Shown one piece after another: positions 14,372-22,240 of a stretch of DNA of 47,010 bases (position 1 is its first letter; every line of letters starts with the position of its first letter). The notes beneath the pieces were generated by a model, which searched no databases, was not told the DNA's origin, and saw only the letters and a list, made by a program, of their open reading frames with translations. The stretch comes from an uncultured Alistipes sp. (GTDB lineage Bacteria; Bacteroidota; Bacteroidia; Bacteroidales; Rikenellaceae): positions 1 to 47,010 of the forward strand of contig CALUKH010000012.1 of assembly GCA_944321185.1 (NCBI GenBank), given 5' to 3'. Position numbers and translations under genes: made by a program.

Positions 14372-17002
14372 TCAATTCGTTGCGAGGGCCTTTTTCAGGC
14401 GGTACAGCAGCAGCCCGTAGTGTGCACGGTCGGCCGCCGGAGCCGAAACGGCCTTGCCGGCAAGCAGACGCTCGCAGCGTCGGGCCATGTCGTACCACAG
14501 GGCCGGCGTCTGATCGATCGTGCTGACGCCGACACGTTTCTGCCAGTTGTAACCGGCCTTTCCGAACATTCGCTCGCCGACCTCCTGCCAGCCATATTCG
14601 GCTACGGCCTGCTCGAGCAGTTCGCTGTCCACGACCCCTTCGCTCAGGAGCGCGTACTGATGCAGCGAGGGACGATAGGCCTCGTCAGCCGTCAGGCTCT
14701 TGGAGCTGCCGGACTGTGACTTGCTCTGCGGCGCAAAGGCCGAGATGCAGGCCGCCACGAACTGACTCTGCATCGTACGTTCGGCCGCCGTCAACCGCTT
14801 GTTGGCGCGGGTCGATTTCCAGACGCGGTCGTAGATGTCCCCGAGGAATTCGTCGGGCGTGTAGGCTTCGCCGCGGGCCACGTGGGCCGACAGCACCACC
14901 GAGTTCACCTTGCCCAGCAGATCCGAGAAGGTTTCCGACACGAAATCGGGCTGATTGTCCACGTGCAGCGCAAGATGGTCGTTCAGCGGCGTGCGGTCGA
15001 TCCATTCGCTGTCGGCGATGCAGTCGAGAATCCAGCGCACGGCACGGCGCTGCTGTTCGGCATCGACGGCCTCCGCACGCGCACGATCCGCCAGATCGTA
15101 CAGCTTGATGCCGCCCACATTCAGGAGCACGGCCTGCACGTAGCGGTCATTCTGCTTCAACAGGGCCTTGTAGAGCTCTTCGCGATGCTGATAGTCGGCA
15201 TCGACCGTATCGGGGATCCACTCGTCGAGATGCGAGAGGATGTACTTCAGGTTCGACACGCCGTAGTCGGAGGCCAGCATGGCGTCATCGCCCAGATCCT
15301 CCTCGATGGCCGAGGGGTCGCAGCGGAACGAGACCTGCTGACGTCCGTAGCGGTAGCGCGGGTCGTCGGCATGCTCTTCGATCCAGCCCTCCAGCACGGG
15401 GCGCTCCTCCTCCATGCCGGCGGCCTCGAAGATCGGCGCATAGGCATACTTCACCAGATAGTAGTCGTAGACGCCGAGGTCGGGCGGCGTGAGCGACACG
15501 CCCTTGTCTCCGGGCTGGGCCACGTAGTTGAAGCGCGCATAGTCCATGATCGAGGGTGTGGTGCCGTTGCGGCGGGTGAAGTCGGCATTGCGCAGCGAAT
15601 CGACCGGATAGGCGGCCGAAGCGGCCATGTTGTGCATGAATCCGAGGCAGTGGCCCACCTCATGGGCGAGGACATACTCGAGCGACTCCATCATCACGTC
15701 GTCGGGCATGCGCATGGCACGAACCCGTTCATCGACCTGGGCCGTCTGGCAGAAGCGCCAGTTGTTGATCAGCTTGGCCACGTCGTTGTAGACGATCACC
15801 GAGGCGTTGATGATCTCGCCCGTCGAGGGGTCGACCCACGAGGGACCCATGGCGTTGCTGATGGCGATCGGGACGTAGCGCACGCACGAGTATTTCAGGT
15901 TGTCGGGATCGAACTCCGGGTCATCCGTCGGGAAATCCTCCACGCGGACGGCATTCTTGAATCCGACGGCTTCGAAGGCCTTGTTCCAGCGCAGGATGCC
16001 GCGCCGTGCGGCTTCGCGCCACAGCTCCGGGAAGGCGCTGTCGACATAGAAGACAATGGGTTTGACCGGCTCGGAGAGTTCGCCGCGGAGCACGGCGGCC
16101 GTATCACGCGGTTCGAGCCGCCAGCGGTTGACCACCGAATAGGTCTCGATCTTGTCGGATTTCGAACTGAGGCTCTGACGGTTGGTCAGGAACGTGCCGA
16201 TGCGGCTGTCGGCCGCACGGGGTTTCATCTTCCGTTCGGGCAGCAGCAGAATCGTATGCGTTGTCTGGACGTTGACCGGGGCATCGCGCAGCACGGTGAG
16301 CAGCCCCAGGAACGACGTGGTCACCGAGTAGGAGAGCGTCGATTTGATCGAGACATTGTCCGAGAAGGCCTTGAGCTGATCGAAGGTGCTGCGGTCGGAC
16401 TTGAGGCTCGACTTGATCGTCAGCCCCATGGCCGAGCGGGAGCCCAGCGGCGAGAGGTCGTCGAACGTGCGGAAGAGCGACGTGGCTTCGAAGACGATAT
16501 TCTGTTTGTCATCCGATTCGCAGAACCATTTCGAACCGCCCCACACCGAGGGGTCCAGATTGGCGAGCCGGAGGTTGCGGTCGTGGAGCGAATCGGGCAC
16601 GTCCAGATCCGGCAGCACGGCGATCCGTTCGAGGAAGATCGCGCTGTCGCGCTCGACGAAGCGGCCGTGGAACGGATCCTGGGCCTTGTAGCCGATCGTT
16701 GCCACATCCGTGTCACTCGTACCGGTGACCGTAGCGGCGATGAGCAGTTCGCGGCCGAGGTACTTGCGCGGAATCTCGATATAGAGTTTGCCGCCGACCT
16801 TGTGCAGGGTCAGGAAGGGGCCCTGGGCCGTCACGCAGCCCTTCTCCTTCGAGAAGGTCTTCTTATACTTCGAAACCGGGGGTTTCGCGGCCTCGGCCTG
16901 TTCGGTCTTGTCCTTCTTTTTGGACCGCTTCTTGGCCCATGCCGGGGTTTGCCCGATGAGCAGAAAACTAGAGATCAGAAGTAGAAAAATTCGCCATTTC
17001 AT
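14372..17002 (-). CDS. Secreted zinc-dependent metalloprotease (DUF5117/DUF5118 family)
   Basis: The ATG at 17000-17002 gives a signal peptide (MKWRIFLLLISSFLLIGQTP, cleaved after AWA); a start 18 nt upstream would spoil it. The 876-residue protein begins with a Lys-rich segment, then DUF5118/DUF5117-type beta-rich regions (PFLTLHKVGGKLYIEIPRKY, SVVNRWRLEPRD). The catalytic part carries AHEVGHCLGFMHNMAAS, an extended HExxHxxGxxH motif (H447, E448, H451, H457), with a possible Met-turn-like SIMDYARFNYV. It is a metzincin-type periplasmic or outer-surface protease found widely in Bacteroidetes, with unknown substrates. It is monocistronic with a -7 element at 17031-17038. Confidence 0.87.
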   Translation of the reverse strand: MKWRIFLLLISSFLLIGQTPAWAKKRSKKKDKTEQAEAAKPPVSKYKKTFSKEKGCVTAQGPFLTLHKVGGKLYIEIPRKYLGRELLIAATVTGTSDTDVATIGYKAQDPFHGRFVERDSAIFLERIAVLPDLDVPDSLHDRNLRLANLDPSVWGGSKWFCESDDKQNIVFEATSLFRTFDDLSPLGSRSAMGLTIKSSLKSDRSTFDQLKAFSDNVSIKSTLSYSVTTSFLGLLTVLRDAPVNVQTTHTILLLPERKMKPRAADSRIGTFLTNRQSLSSKSDKIETYSVVNRWRLEPRDTAAVLRGELSEPVKPIVFYVDSAFPELWREAARRGILRWNKAFEAVGFKNAVRVEDFPTDDPEFDPDNLKYSCVRYVPIAISNAMGPSWVDPSTGEIINASVIVYNDVAKLINNWRFCQTAQVDERVRAMRMPDDVMMESLEYVLAHEVGHCLGFMHNMAASAAYPVDSLRNADFTRRNGTTPSIMDYARFNYVAQPGDKGVSLTPPDLGVYDYYLVKYAYAPIFEAAGMEEERPVLEGWIEEHADDPRYRYGRQQVSFRCDPSAIEEDLGDDAMLASDYGVSNLKYILSHLDEWIPDTVDADYQHREELYKALLKQNDRYVQAVLLNVGGIKLYDLADRARAEAVDAEQQRRAVRWILDCIADSEWIDRTPLNDHLALHVDNQPDFVSETFSDLLGKVNSVVLSAHVARGEAYTPDEFLGDIYDRVWKSTRANKRLTAAERTMQSQFVAACISAFAPQSKSQSGSSKSLTADEAYRPSLHQYALLSEGVVDSELLEQAVAEYGWQEVGERMFGKAGYNWQKRVGVSTIDQTPALWYDMARRCERLLAGKAVSAPAADRAHYGLLLYRLKKALATN

Positions 17003-17030
17003 ATCGCACAAAATTTGCACACGGTTTGTA

Positions 17031-17038
17031 CAAATATA
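17031..17038 (-). promoter_or_regulatory. -7 element for the DUF5117 protease gene
   Basis: The minus strand reads TATATTTG, perfect to TAnnTTTG, only about 30 nt upstream of the ATG, giving a short leader. Confidence 0.5.
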
Positions 17039-17170
17039 AAGATTTATTTTTCAATGATACGATTCGAGCGCTACTTTTTGTCTTCAACCGGGTTAATCGG
17101 CTTGTGATCAAACACATGAAAAAGATTACAGTTTTCAACCTCCCGAACACTCCATTCCGGGGAAAAAGCG

Positions 17171-17178
17171 TATATTTG
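17171..17178 (+). promoter_or_regulatory. -7 element for the 17415 hypothetical gene
   Basis: TATATTTG at 17171-17178 predicts a start near 17185 and a leader of about 230 nt. No clear upstream TTTG is seen at the right distance. Confidence 0.45.
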
Positions 17179-17203
17179 CAATATATTATTGTATAAATAC
17201 ACA

Positions 17204-17308
17204 ATGTTTGATTTTAATAAAATCCCGAAGCTTGGGGTCGCAGTTGACCGAATGGCCGGAAATCGGCACATTTGCCGGCAAAGGGGGTCCGTGAAAAGAC
17301 CCGGATGA
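17204..17308 (+). other. Possible 34-codon leader ORF
   Basis: Just after the predicted transcription start, ATG 17204-17206 opens a 34-codon frame (MFDFNKIPKLGVAV...) ending TGA 17306-17308. It has no recognised family. It could be a translated leader affecting the downstream gene or chance. Confidence 0.2.
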
Positions 17309-17414
17309 ACCGACTGAAACGCAGATCGGGGTCGAAACAAGAATCGCCAGAAAACCTCCCGCCATGGGGATCCGCAACGGAACCGACAAGAACCATCAAA
17401 AACAACCGAAAAAT

Positions 17415-17786
17415 ATGTACGTACCCAACCATCTGAAATGGAGAATCCTCCTGGCACAGGAGCTGAAACAGGTCTACTTCGAACGTGAGAACTCGCATCG
17501 CAACTGCAAACGCATCTTCGAACTCTACGGCCGCTACCTGCTCGGAACGACCTACGATACATTTCTGAACTACCTCAATCAACTGAAATACGAGATCAAC
17601 ACGCTCAAGCTGCCGCCCTACATCATTGCAGCCATCGGCTTGCTCGAACCGTTGCGGATAGCCAGCGAGCGGCTCCGGCTGCGGAAACTGAACCGTTCGT
17701 GGACGCTGCTGGAGATTGCGGAGGAGACGCTTGCGATTCTCCGCGAACGGGAACACATGAACCACAACACGCCCCTCATCCCCTGA
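17415..17786 (+). CDS. Hypothetical helical basic protein
   Basis: The start at 17415 (MYVPNHLKWRILLAQELKQV) is preferred because an A-rich stretch precedes it; an in-frame ATG at 17364 would add 17 polar residues. The 123-residue product is basic and predicted almost wholly helical (YFERENSHRNCKRIFELYGR, YDTFLNYLNQLKYEINTLKL, then RLRLRKLNRSWTLLEIAEET). There is no signal peptide or metal motif. The family is not recognised; a nucleic-acid-binding or regulatory role would fit the charge but is only a guess. It ends at the first copy of a direct repeat and is followed by a terminator. Confidence 0.6.
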   Translation: MYVPNHLKWRILLAQELKQVYFERENSHRNCKRIFELYGRYLLGTTYDTFLNYLNQLKYEINTLKLPPYIIAAIGLLEPLRIASERLRLRKLNRSWTLLEIAEETLAILREREHMNHNTPLIP

Positions 17787-17918
17787 CCGCCGCGACCGAT
17801 CCACCCCCTGGAGACCAACCTCCGACAGCCGCCACAACCGATCAGCCGAGGAAGACCGCCCTCTGACCGCCACGGCCGATCCACCCCTGGAGACCGCCCT
17901 CCGACAGCCGCCGCAACC
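17784..17918. repeat. Two-copy imperfect direct repeat (about 55 bp each)
   Basis: Copy 1 (17784-17839) and copy 2 (17864-17918) both read TGACCGCC(G/A)CG(A/G)CCGATCC, then ACC4-5TGGAGACC..CCTCCGACAGCCGCC.CAACC. They differ by a few substitutions and one C. The first copy begins at the stop codon of the preceding gene. This looks like a recent tandem duplication of the 3' flank. Confidence 0.8.
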
Positions 17919-17925
17919 TCACACA

Positions 17926-17958
17926 AAAAGCCCCTGCCACAATTGTGACAGGGGCTTT
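17926..17958. terminator. Strong terminator hairpin
   Basis: AAAGCCCCTGCCACAATTG pairs with the complementary arm ending GTGACAGGGGCTTT; the stem is about 12-14 bp. A and T flanks allow it to act in both directions: for the 17415 gene (+) and for the tRNA-Ser transcript (-). Confidence 0.75.
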
Positions 17959-17998
17959 ATCCGGAATATTCAACCCGCACTTTCGAGCGGATCATCAG

Positions 17999-18086
17999 CG
18001 GAAAGAAGGGGATTCGAACCCCTGAAACCCTTTTGAGGTTTACTCGCTTTCCAGGCGGGCCAGTTCAACCACTCCTGCATCTTTCC
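17999..18086 (-). tRNA. tRNA-Ser (anticodon GGA)
   Basis: Read on the minus strand the sequence folds into a tRNA with acceptor stem GGAAAGA/TCTTTCC, D-arm GAGTGGTTGAACTGG, and anticodon loop CTGGAAA (GGA, reading UCC/UCU). It has the long variable arm expected of serine tRNAs and T-arm GGGTTCGAATCCC. The discriminator base is G and no CCA is encoded, which is normal for the phylum. Confidence 0.93.
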
Positions 18087-18174
18087 TTGACGTGCCGCAA
18101 AAGTACGCAATATTTCCCGATTCTGCAAATGGCGACGGATTTTTCTGACCGACGCTGCCTGCCGAAAGCGGGAA

Positions 18175-18789
18175 TCAGCGGATGAAGTTGGTCATCACAC
18201 GGGGTTCAGGCTCAGGGAGATTCTCCGTAGCGCGCAGTCCCGCCTTGAGCATCCGCGCCATGTTGCGTCCGAGGACGCGCATGATCTGCATGCCCTCCTC
18301 GTCCTGACTTGCCTCGCCGGGCAGCCGACCGTGCACGCTGTTCCAGTATTGCGACGAGACGACGGGCATGTTCGTGATGGTAAAATACTTGTTCAACCGG
18401 TCGAACGTGGCACTTGCGCCACCGCGGCGGCACACCACAACCGCAGCCGCCGGTTTGTAGGCCAGCCGCTCACCACACGAGTAGAACAGTCGGTCGAGCA
18501 GGGCACACAACGAACCGTTCGGGCCGGCGAAGTAGACCGGCGAACCGACGACGAGGCCATCGGCCGAAGCGAGTTTATCGCGGACCTCGACATAAACGTC
18601 GTCCTTAAAGGCGCAATGTCCGAGCGTGGCACACTGCCCGCAGGCGATGCAGCCGGGAATGGGACGCGTCCCGATCGAGACGATTTCCGTATCGATCCCC
18701 TCGGCCTCGAGGGCTCGGGCGACTTCACTCAGTGCGAGAAAGGTATTTCCCTGACGATGAGGGCTACCGTTGAGAAGAAGAACTTTCAT
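18175..18789 (-). CDS. Isf-like flavodoxin-fold NAD(P)H-dependent oxidoreductase
   Basis: The start at 18789 (MKVLLLNGSPHRQGNTFLAL) begins exactly at the flavodoxin-fold first strand and FMN phosphate loop; the longer open frame upstream is an Arg/Leu-rich artefact. The 204-residue protein has GSPHRQGNT (FMN binding), a compact cysteine motif GCIACGQCATLGHCAF (Cx2Cx2Cx5C) as in iron-sulfur flavoproteins, and GLVVGSPVYFAGPNGSLCAL. Such proteins transfer electrons between an Fe-S cluster or NAD(P)H and small acceptors or quinones. It is monocistronic with a near-consensus promoter just upstream. Confidence 0.83.
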   Translation of the reverse strand: MKVLLLNGSPHRQGNTFLALSEVARALEAEGIDTEIVSIGTRPIPGCIACGQCATLGHCAFKDDVYVEVRDKLASADGLVVGSPVYFAGPNGSLCALLDRLFYSCGERLAYKPAAAVVVCRRGGASATFDRLNKYFTITNMPVVSSQYWNSVHGRLPGEASQDEEGMQIMRVLGRNMARMLKAGLRATENLPEPEPRVMTNFIR

Positions 18790-18814
18790 GGCAAACAGGT
18801 TTTCGAACGAGATC

Positions 18815-18845
18815 GAAAGATAGCAAAAAACAGGCAGGAAGGCAA
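18815..18845 (-). promoter_or_regulatory. Near-consensus promoter of the flavoprotein gene
   Basis: The minus strand has TTG (18845-18843), a 20-nt spacer, then TATCTTTC (18822-18815), one mismatch from TAnnTTTG, 26 nt from the ATG. Confidence 0.4.
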
Positions 18846-18855
18846 GCCGTACAAC

Positions 18856-18888
18856 AAAAAAGGGAGATCCCCTCAAGGATCCCCCTCG
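18856..18888 (-). terminator. Terminator of the small lipoprotein gene
   Basis: The minus strand forms a GGGGGATCC / GGATCTCCC hairpin followed by TTTTTTG, 20 nt after the lipoprotein stop codon. Confidence 0.75.
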
Positions 18889-18907
18889 TTTCAGGCCTGA
18901 AAGATGC

Positions 18908-19129
18908 TTATTTAGCAGCCTCAACGGTCTCAGCAGCCTCGCAAGCGGTCGAATCAGCCTGCTCGCAAGCAGCCGTCGAATCGCACTCCTCGGTGCAAGC
19001 CGAAGCCTCGGTAGCAGCAGCTTCCGTAGCAGCGGCGTCCGTAGCGGCAGCCTTCTTGCTGGCGTTACCACCGCAGCTAACCATGGCTACGGCAGCCAGA
19101 ACGATGACCAAAGAGAAAATCTTTTTCAT
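18908..19129 (-). CDS. Small acidic, Cys-containing lipoprotein
   Basis: The start at 19129 gives MKKIFSLVIVLAAVAMVSCG, a lipoprotein signal peptide with lipobox VSC. The mature part of the 73-residue protein is almost entirely Ala, Glu, Thr and Asp, with repeated AATEAA-type units and four further cysteines (ACTEEC, AACEQ, TACEA). No fold is recognised. It has its own perfect promoter (19170-19200) and terminator, so it is probably strongly expressed, as small Bacteroidales lipoproteins often are. The DNA is repetitive (GCAGCC/GTAGC units). Confidence 0.75.
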   Translation of the reverse strand: MKKIFSLVIVLAAVAMVSCGGNASKKAAATDAAATEAAATEASACTEECDSTAACEQADSTACEAAETVEAAK

Positions 19130-19169
19130 AGTGTCAAACGTTTTAAAGAGTAACATTTTTTAAACGCCG

Positions 19170-19200
19170 CAAAGATAGAGATTCGGACAAAAAAAGCAAA
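19170..19200 (-). promoter_or_regulatory. Perfect Bacteroidota consensus promoter
   Basis: Minus strand TTTG (19200-19197), exactly 19 nt, then TATCTTTG (19177-19170), driving the small lipoprotein gene with a leader of about 35 nt. Confidence 0.75.
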
Positions 19201-19233
19201 GAAAAATCGAAAATTTTTTAAAAATGCAAAAAA

Positions 19234-19701
19234 TCACTCCAAAAGGTCGGCAGCAGAGATCACTTCATTCTTCAGAAAGGCCTTGGGGAACGTCGTTGAA
19301 ACCTTGCCTTTCAGGATGATAGCCTCTTCGGTTGTCAGGCAGTTTCCGACCGAAACCGAGAACCACGGACTTTCGTAAACCATGTAGACGCGAATGCCGG
19401 GAAAAGTCTCCTCGAAGAGTTGTTTGGCGGCCAGCGCACCGCTGCGGGCATCGGGTCCGTTGTCGAAGAAGATGCAGACACGGTGTCCCTTGTAGGAGAG
19501 GCGCTGGGCGTTTCGGGCGGCATCGGCCACGGCACGTGCCGCGTCGCCATGCTCCACCACCACCACACGCGCCGGTTCGAAGAGGGCCGAACCGGCCGTG
19601 GGCTGGGCCAGACGCTGCTTGAACGCATCGAGCGACTGCGCGTGAACGACCGTTGCCGCAACGGCAAAGACCAGAATAAGGATCAGCGTACGGTATCTCA
19701 T
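19234..19701 (-). CDS. Secreted SPOR-like domain protein
   Basis: This 155-residue protein has a signal peptide (MRYRTLILILVFAVAATVVH, cleaved near HAQ). The C-terminal half fits the SPOR-like pattern seen in Bacteroidetes: KGHRVCIFFDNGPDAR, an amphipathic helix (AKQLFEETFPG), VYMVYESPWFSVSVGNCLTT and EEAIILKGKVSTTFP. SPOR domains bind denuded peptidoglycan glycan strands. It is the last gene of the operon starting with the LolC/E-type permease, one nt after the stop of the LEA-like gene. Assignment is by pattern and moderate. Confidence 0.65.
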   Translation of the reverse strand: MRYRTLILILVFAVAATVVHAQSLDAFKQRLAQPTAGSALFEPARVVVVEHGDAARAVADAARNAQRLSYKGHRVCIFFDNGPDARSGALAAKQLFEETFPGIRVYMVYESPWFSVSVGNCLTTEEAIILKGKVSTTFPKAFLKNEVISAADLLE

Positions 19702-19702
19702 T

Positions 19703-20209
19703 TTATTTCAGATAATTTTGCACATCCTGGATCGAGAATCCAAAGGTATTCAAAAATTCGGACAACGGCATCTTTTCGCGGGAAAAAATGACGGGAGCGG
19801 GACCGCCGCGCCCTTCGACCCGACACGAAACGGCAATCTGATCGAACTGCCCGGCCTTGACCCGCGCATAGAGCACCAACATCGTCAGCGGATCGGAGAT
19901 CTTCAGCCGCCAGTTGGTGGTGACGCTGGCCACGGTTCGGGGTTCGATTTCGACGGGGTCGACCAGCACGACCGTCGCAACGCGCGAATCGTCGTAGTAG
20001 ACGTCGAACTCCGCCGACGCGAGCGTCAGCCGATGAGCCGACCCGTTGTTGATGCGCGCAACGATCTCGGCACCGGTCAGGCCCTGACGTTCGACCCGTT
20101 CGATCCCTTCGAAACGCACCTTGCGGGCACTCTTCTCGACGGCCCGCCGGCATCCGCCGGTCATCAGCACGACGGCCAGCAGCAGAATGTGGAGCAACAG
20201 TTTTTTCAT
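19703..20209 (-). CDS. LEA-type-2-like lipoprotein
   Basis: The start at 20209 overlaps the ubiE stop in an ATGA arrangement and gives a lipoprotein signal peptide (LLLAVVLMTGGC). The 168-residue mature region has the beta-sandwich pattern of LEA14/WHy proteins (VARINNGSAHRLTLASAEFD, VYYDDSRVATVVLVDPVEI, RTVASVTTNWRLKIS). Such domains are structural and periplasmic here. It is translationally coupled to ubiE. The family match is by pattern only. Confidence 0.65.
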   Translation of the reverse strand: MKKLLLHILLLAVVLMTGGCRRAVEKSARKVRFEGIERVERQGLTGAEIVARINNGSAHRLTLASAEFDVYYDDSRVATVVLVDPVEIEPRTVASVTTNWRLKISDPLTMLVLYARVKAGQFDQIAVSCRVEGRGGPAPVIFSREKMPLSEFLNTFGFSIQDVQNYLK

Positions 20210-20922
20210 CGTATACCAATATATATTTGGGCAATGCCGCAGCTTTGGCTGCGGGCCTTGCAATCATGGAATCCGGCCGCCTCGAGCCGGCGCAGGAATT
20301 CGGCCGGCAGCGGGAATTCGCCGACCGAGGCCGGCAGGTATTCGTAAGCCCGGCGGTCGTGCGAGACCATGCCGCCGATGCGGGGCAGGATGCGGTAGGT
20401 GTAGAACTCGTACAAGGCACGGAACCAGCGGTTCGACGGACGCGAGAATTCCAAGATGACGACCCGGCCGCCGGGTTTGAGCGTACGGGCCAGTTCGCGG
20501 AGCCCGGCGTCGAGATCGCCGAAGTTGCGCACGCCAAAGGCAACCGTCGCCACATCGACCGAAGCCGTCGTCACGTCGAGATGCTCGGCATCACCGCGGT
20601 CGAGGACAATCCGGCTGTCGAGCCCCCGGGCCTCGACCTTGCAACGGGCGATGTCGAGCATCCCCTCCGAGAGGTCGACGCCAAGGATGTGCGCCCCCTC
20701 GATCCGGCGAGCCATGGCGATGGCCAGGTCACCGGTTCCGGTTGCCACGTCGAGAATCCGGCGGGGTTTTGCACGCCGCACGACGTTGACAACACGGCGC
20801 CGCCACAGCCGGTCGATGCTCATCGAGAGCGTATGGTTGAGCAGGTCGTACTTCGGCGCGATGTTGTCGAACATCTCGCGGACCTCCTCCTTCTTCGTCT
20901 GATCGGTGTTATAGGGTTTCAT
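20206..20922 (-). CDS. ubiE: Demethylmenaquinone methyltransferase
   Basis: This 238-residue class I SAM-dependent methyltransferase starts KKEEVREMFDNIAPKYDLLN, the UbiE/MenG signature. It has motif I ILDVATGTGDLAIAMA, GVDLSEGML and DRGDAEHLD, and the C-terminal Tyr-rich YEFYTYRILPRIGGMVS. It makes menaquinone by C-methylation of demethylmenaquinone using S-adenosylmethionine; menaquinone is the usual quinone of Bacteroidota, so menG is the functional name. It overlaps the upstream permease gene and the downstream lipoprotein gene by 4 nt each. Confidence 0.94.
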   Translation of the reverse strand: MKPYNTDQTKKEEVREMFDNIAPKYDLLNHTLSMSIDRLWRRRVVNVVRRAKPRRILDVATGTGDLAIAMARRIEGAHILGVDLSEGMLDIARCKVEARGLDSRIVLDRGDAEHLDVTTASVDVATVAFGVRNFGDLDAGLRELARTLKPGGRVVILEFSRPSNRWFRALYEFYTYRILPRIGGMVSHDRRAYEYLPASVGEFPLPAEFLRRLEAAGFHDCKARSQSCGIAQIYIGIR

Positions 20923-22163
20923 TCGTAACGAATTGTTTCTTCAGGTTTTATGCGGGATACGACGGCCGTCGGGATCATCAGCAGGGCAACGATCGCCACG
21001 ATGAACCCCGCATTGAGCGCCAGCCACCACCCCCATTCCAACGCCACGGGGACCTCCGAAAGGAGATACCCTTCAGGATCGAGCCGTACCAGATGGGTCG
21101 TCTGCTGCACGATGCAGAGCCCCACGCCGACCAGATTGCCCCAGCAGAGGCCGCGCAGCGTGACGAAGGCCGCCCGCCAGAGGAAAATGGCCCGGATCTG
21201 GGCGTTGCGCATGCCGAACGTCTTCAGCAGACCGATCGTGCGGGTGCGCTCGAGTACGAGGATCAGCAGCGCCGAGGTCATGTTGAAGAAGGCCACGACG
21301 AGCATGATGACGATGATGACGGCCGCATTGACATCGTGGGCCTTGAGCCAGTCGAAGATGTTCGCATAACGCTCCGTCACACTCTCGACGGCGAGATTTT
21401 CCGTACCGTCGCCCTCGTCGTAGAGCAGCGTGCGGCCCAGCGTGCGGGCGAACGCATCGGCCTCATCGAGCGAACGGGTGCGGATTTCGTAGCCCGAGAT
21501 CTCGTCGGGGCCCCAGTCCGAGAGGCGCTGCACGTTGCGGATGTCGGTCAGGACCATCGTCCGGTCCATCTCCTCGAGCCCGGATTCATAGATTCCGGCC
21601 ACCTTGAAGCGGTCGCGACGGGGACGTTCGCCGCCATCGACGAAGAGCATCTCGACCTTGTCGCCGACGCCGAGCAGCAACCGGTCGGCCAGCACCCGCG
21701 AGAGAAGGATGTCCTTCGTACGGATCGAATCCCCGACGCGGGGCAATTCGCCCGCCACGAGCCATTCGCCGAGCAGCGACCAGTCGTAGGAGGCCTCCAC
21801 CCCCTTGAGGATCACCTCCCCCACGGTCTCCTCCGTGCGGACGATTCCCCCCTTGACGGCGTAGGGGGCCATCGCAACAAAGCCGTCCGTCGAACGGATC
21901 AGCTCTTCGAGCCGGGCATTGCGCCGCACGGGCTGCGAATCGAGCGCATCGACCCCGCGGATGTCGGTCACCGAGACATGAGCCGCAAAGCCCTCCATCT
22001 TGCGGGCGACCTCCCGCTTGAAGCCGATGACGACGGCCAGCGTCAGGATCATCACCGCCACCCCGAGCGCCACCGACCCCACGGCAATACGCTCCATCAC
22101 TCCGGGTCTGTTCTCCGAAGTGGGTCGGGCCATGCGGCGGGCGATGAAAAAGGCGAGATTCAC
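20919..22163 (-). CDS. LolC/LolE-type ABC transporter permease (FtsX/MacB fold)
   Basis: This 414-residue protein begins MNLAFFIARRMARPTSENRP, the N-terminal motif of LolC/E-type permeases, with a first membrane helix at ~24-48 (AVGSVALGVAVMILTLAVVI). A large periplasmic domain follows (~50-270), then three C-terminal helices (AAVIIVIMLVVAFFNMTSAL, GLCWGNLVGVGLCIV, LALNAGFIVAIVALLMIP) with the conserved LLKTFGMRNAQIRAIFL loop. It probably works with a LolD-type ATPase in releasing lipoproteins from the inner membrane; no ATPase gene is adjacent. It is the first gene of a four-gene operon, with divergent transcription from the SDR gene. Confidence 0.88.
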   Translation of the reverse strand: MNLAFFIARRMARPTSENRPGVMERIAVGSVALGVAVMILTLAVVIGFKREVARKMEGFAAHVSVTDIRGVDALDSQPVRRNARLEELIRSTDGFVAMAPYAVKGGIVRTEETVGEVILKGVEASYDWSLLGEWLVAGELPRVGDSIRTKDILLSRVLADRLLLGVGDKVEMLFVDGGERPRRDRFKVAGIYESGLEEMDRTMVLTDIRNVQRLSDWGPDEISGYEIRTRSLDEADAFARTLGRTLLYDEGDGTENLAVESVTERYANIFDWLKAHDVNAAVIIVIMLVVAFFNMTSALLILVLERTRTIGLLKTFGMRNAQIRAIFLWRAAFVTLRGLCWGNLVGVGLCIVQQTTHLVRLDPEGYLLSEVPVALEWGWWLALNAGFIVAIVALLMIPTAVVSRIKPEETIRYE

Positions 22164-22213
22164 GAGCGCTCTATTTTGTCGTAAAATTTATGCAAAGAAA
22201 CATATAAATTTCG

Positions 22214-22221
22214 TATTTTTG
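22214..22221 (+). promoter_or_regulatory. -7 element of the SDR-PAP2 operon
   Basis: TATTTTTG at 22214-22221 matches TAnnTTTG and lies 20 nt before the SDR ATG. The divergent permease gene has only a one-mismatch TTTCTTTG (minus strand, 22200-22193). Confidence 0.5.
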
Positions 22222-22240
22222 CCCGAAATACGGGATTTTC

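Larger units (their letters stand above)
17021..17414. other. Intergenic region with divergent promoters
   Basis: This stretch lies between the DUF5117 protease (-) and the 17415 gene (+). It contains the two -7 elements (17031-17038 minus, 17171-17178 plus) and the short leader ORF at 17204-17308. Nothing else is recognised. Confidence 0.6.

Noticed and set aside
14882-16984. A 700-codon plus-strand open frame opposite the DUF5117 protease
   Set aside because: It is the antisense shadow of a GC-rich gene; the minus-strand protein has a signal peptide and an HExxHxxGxxH motif, while the plus frame shows no domain.
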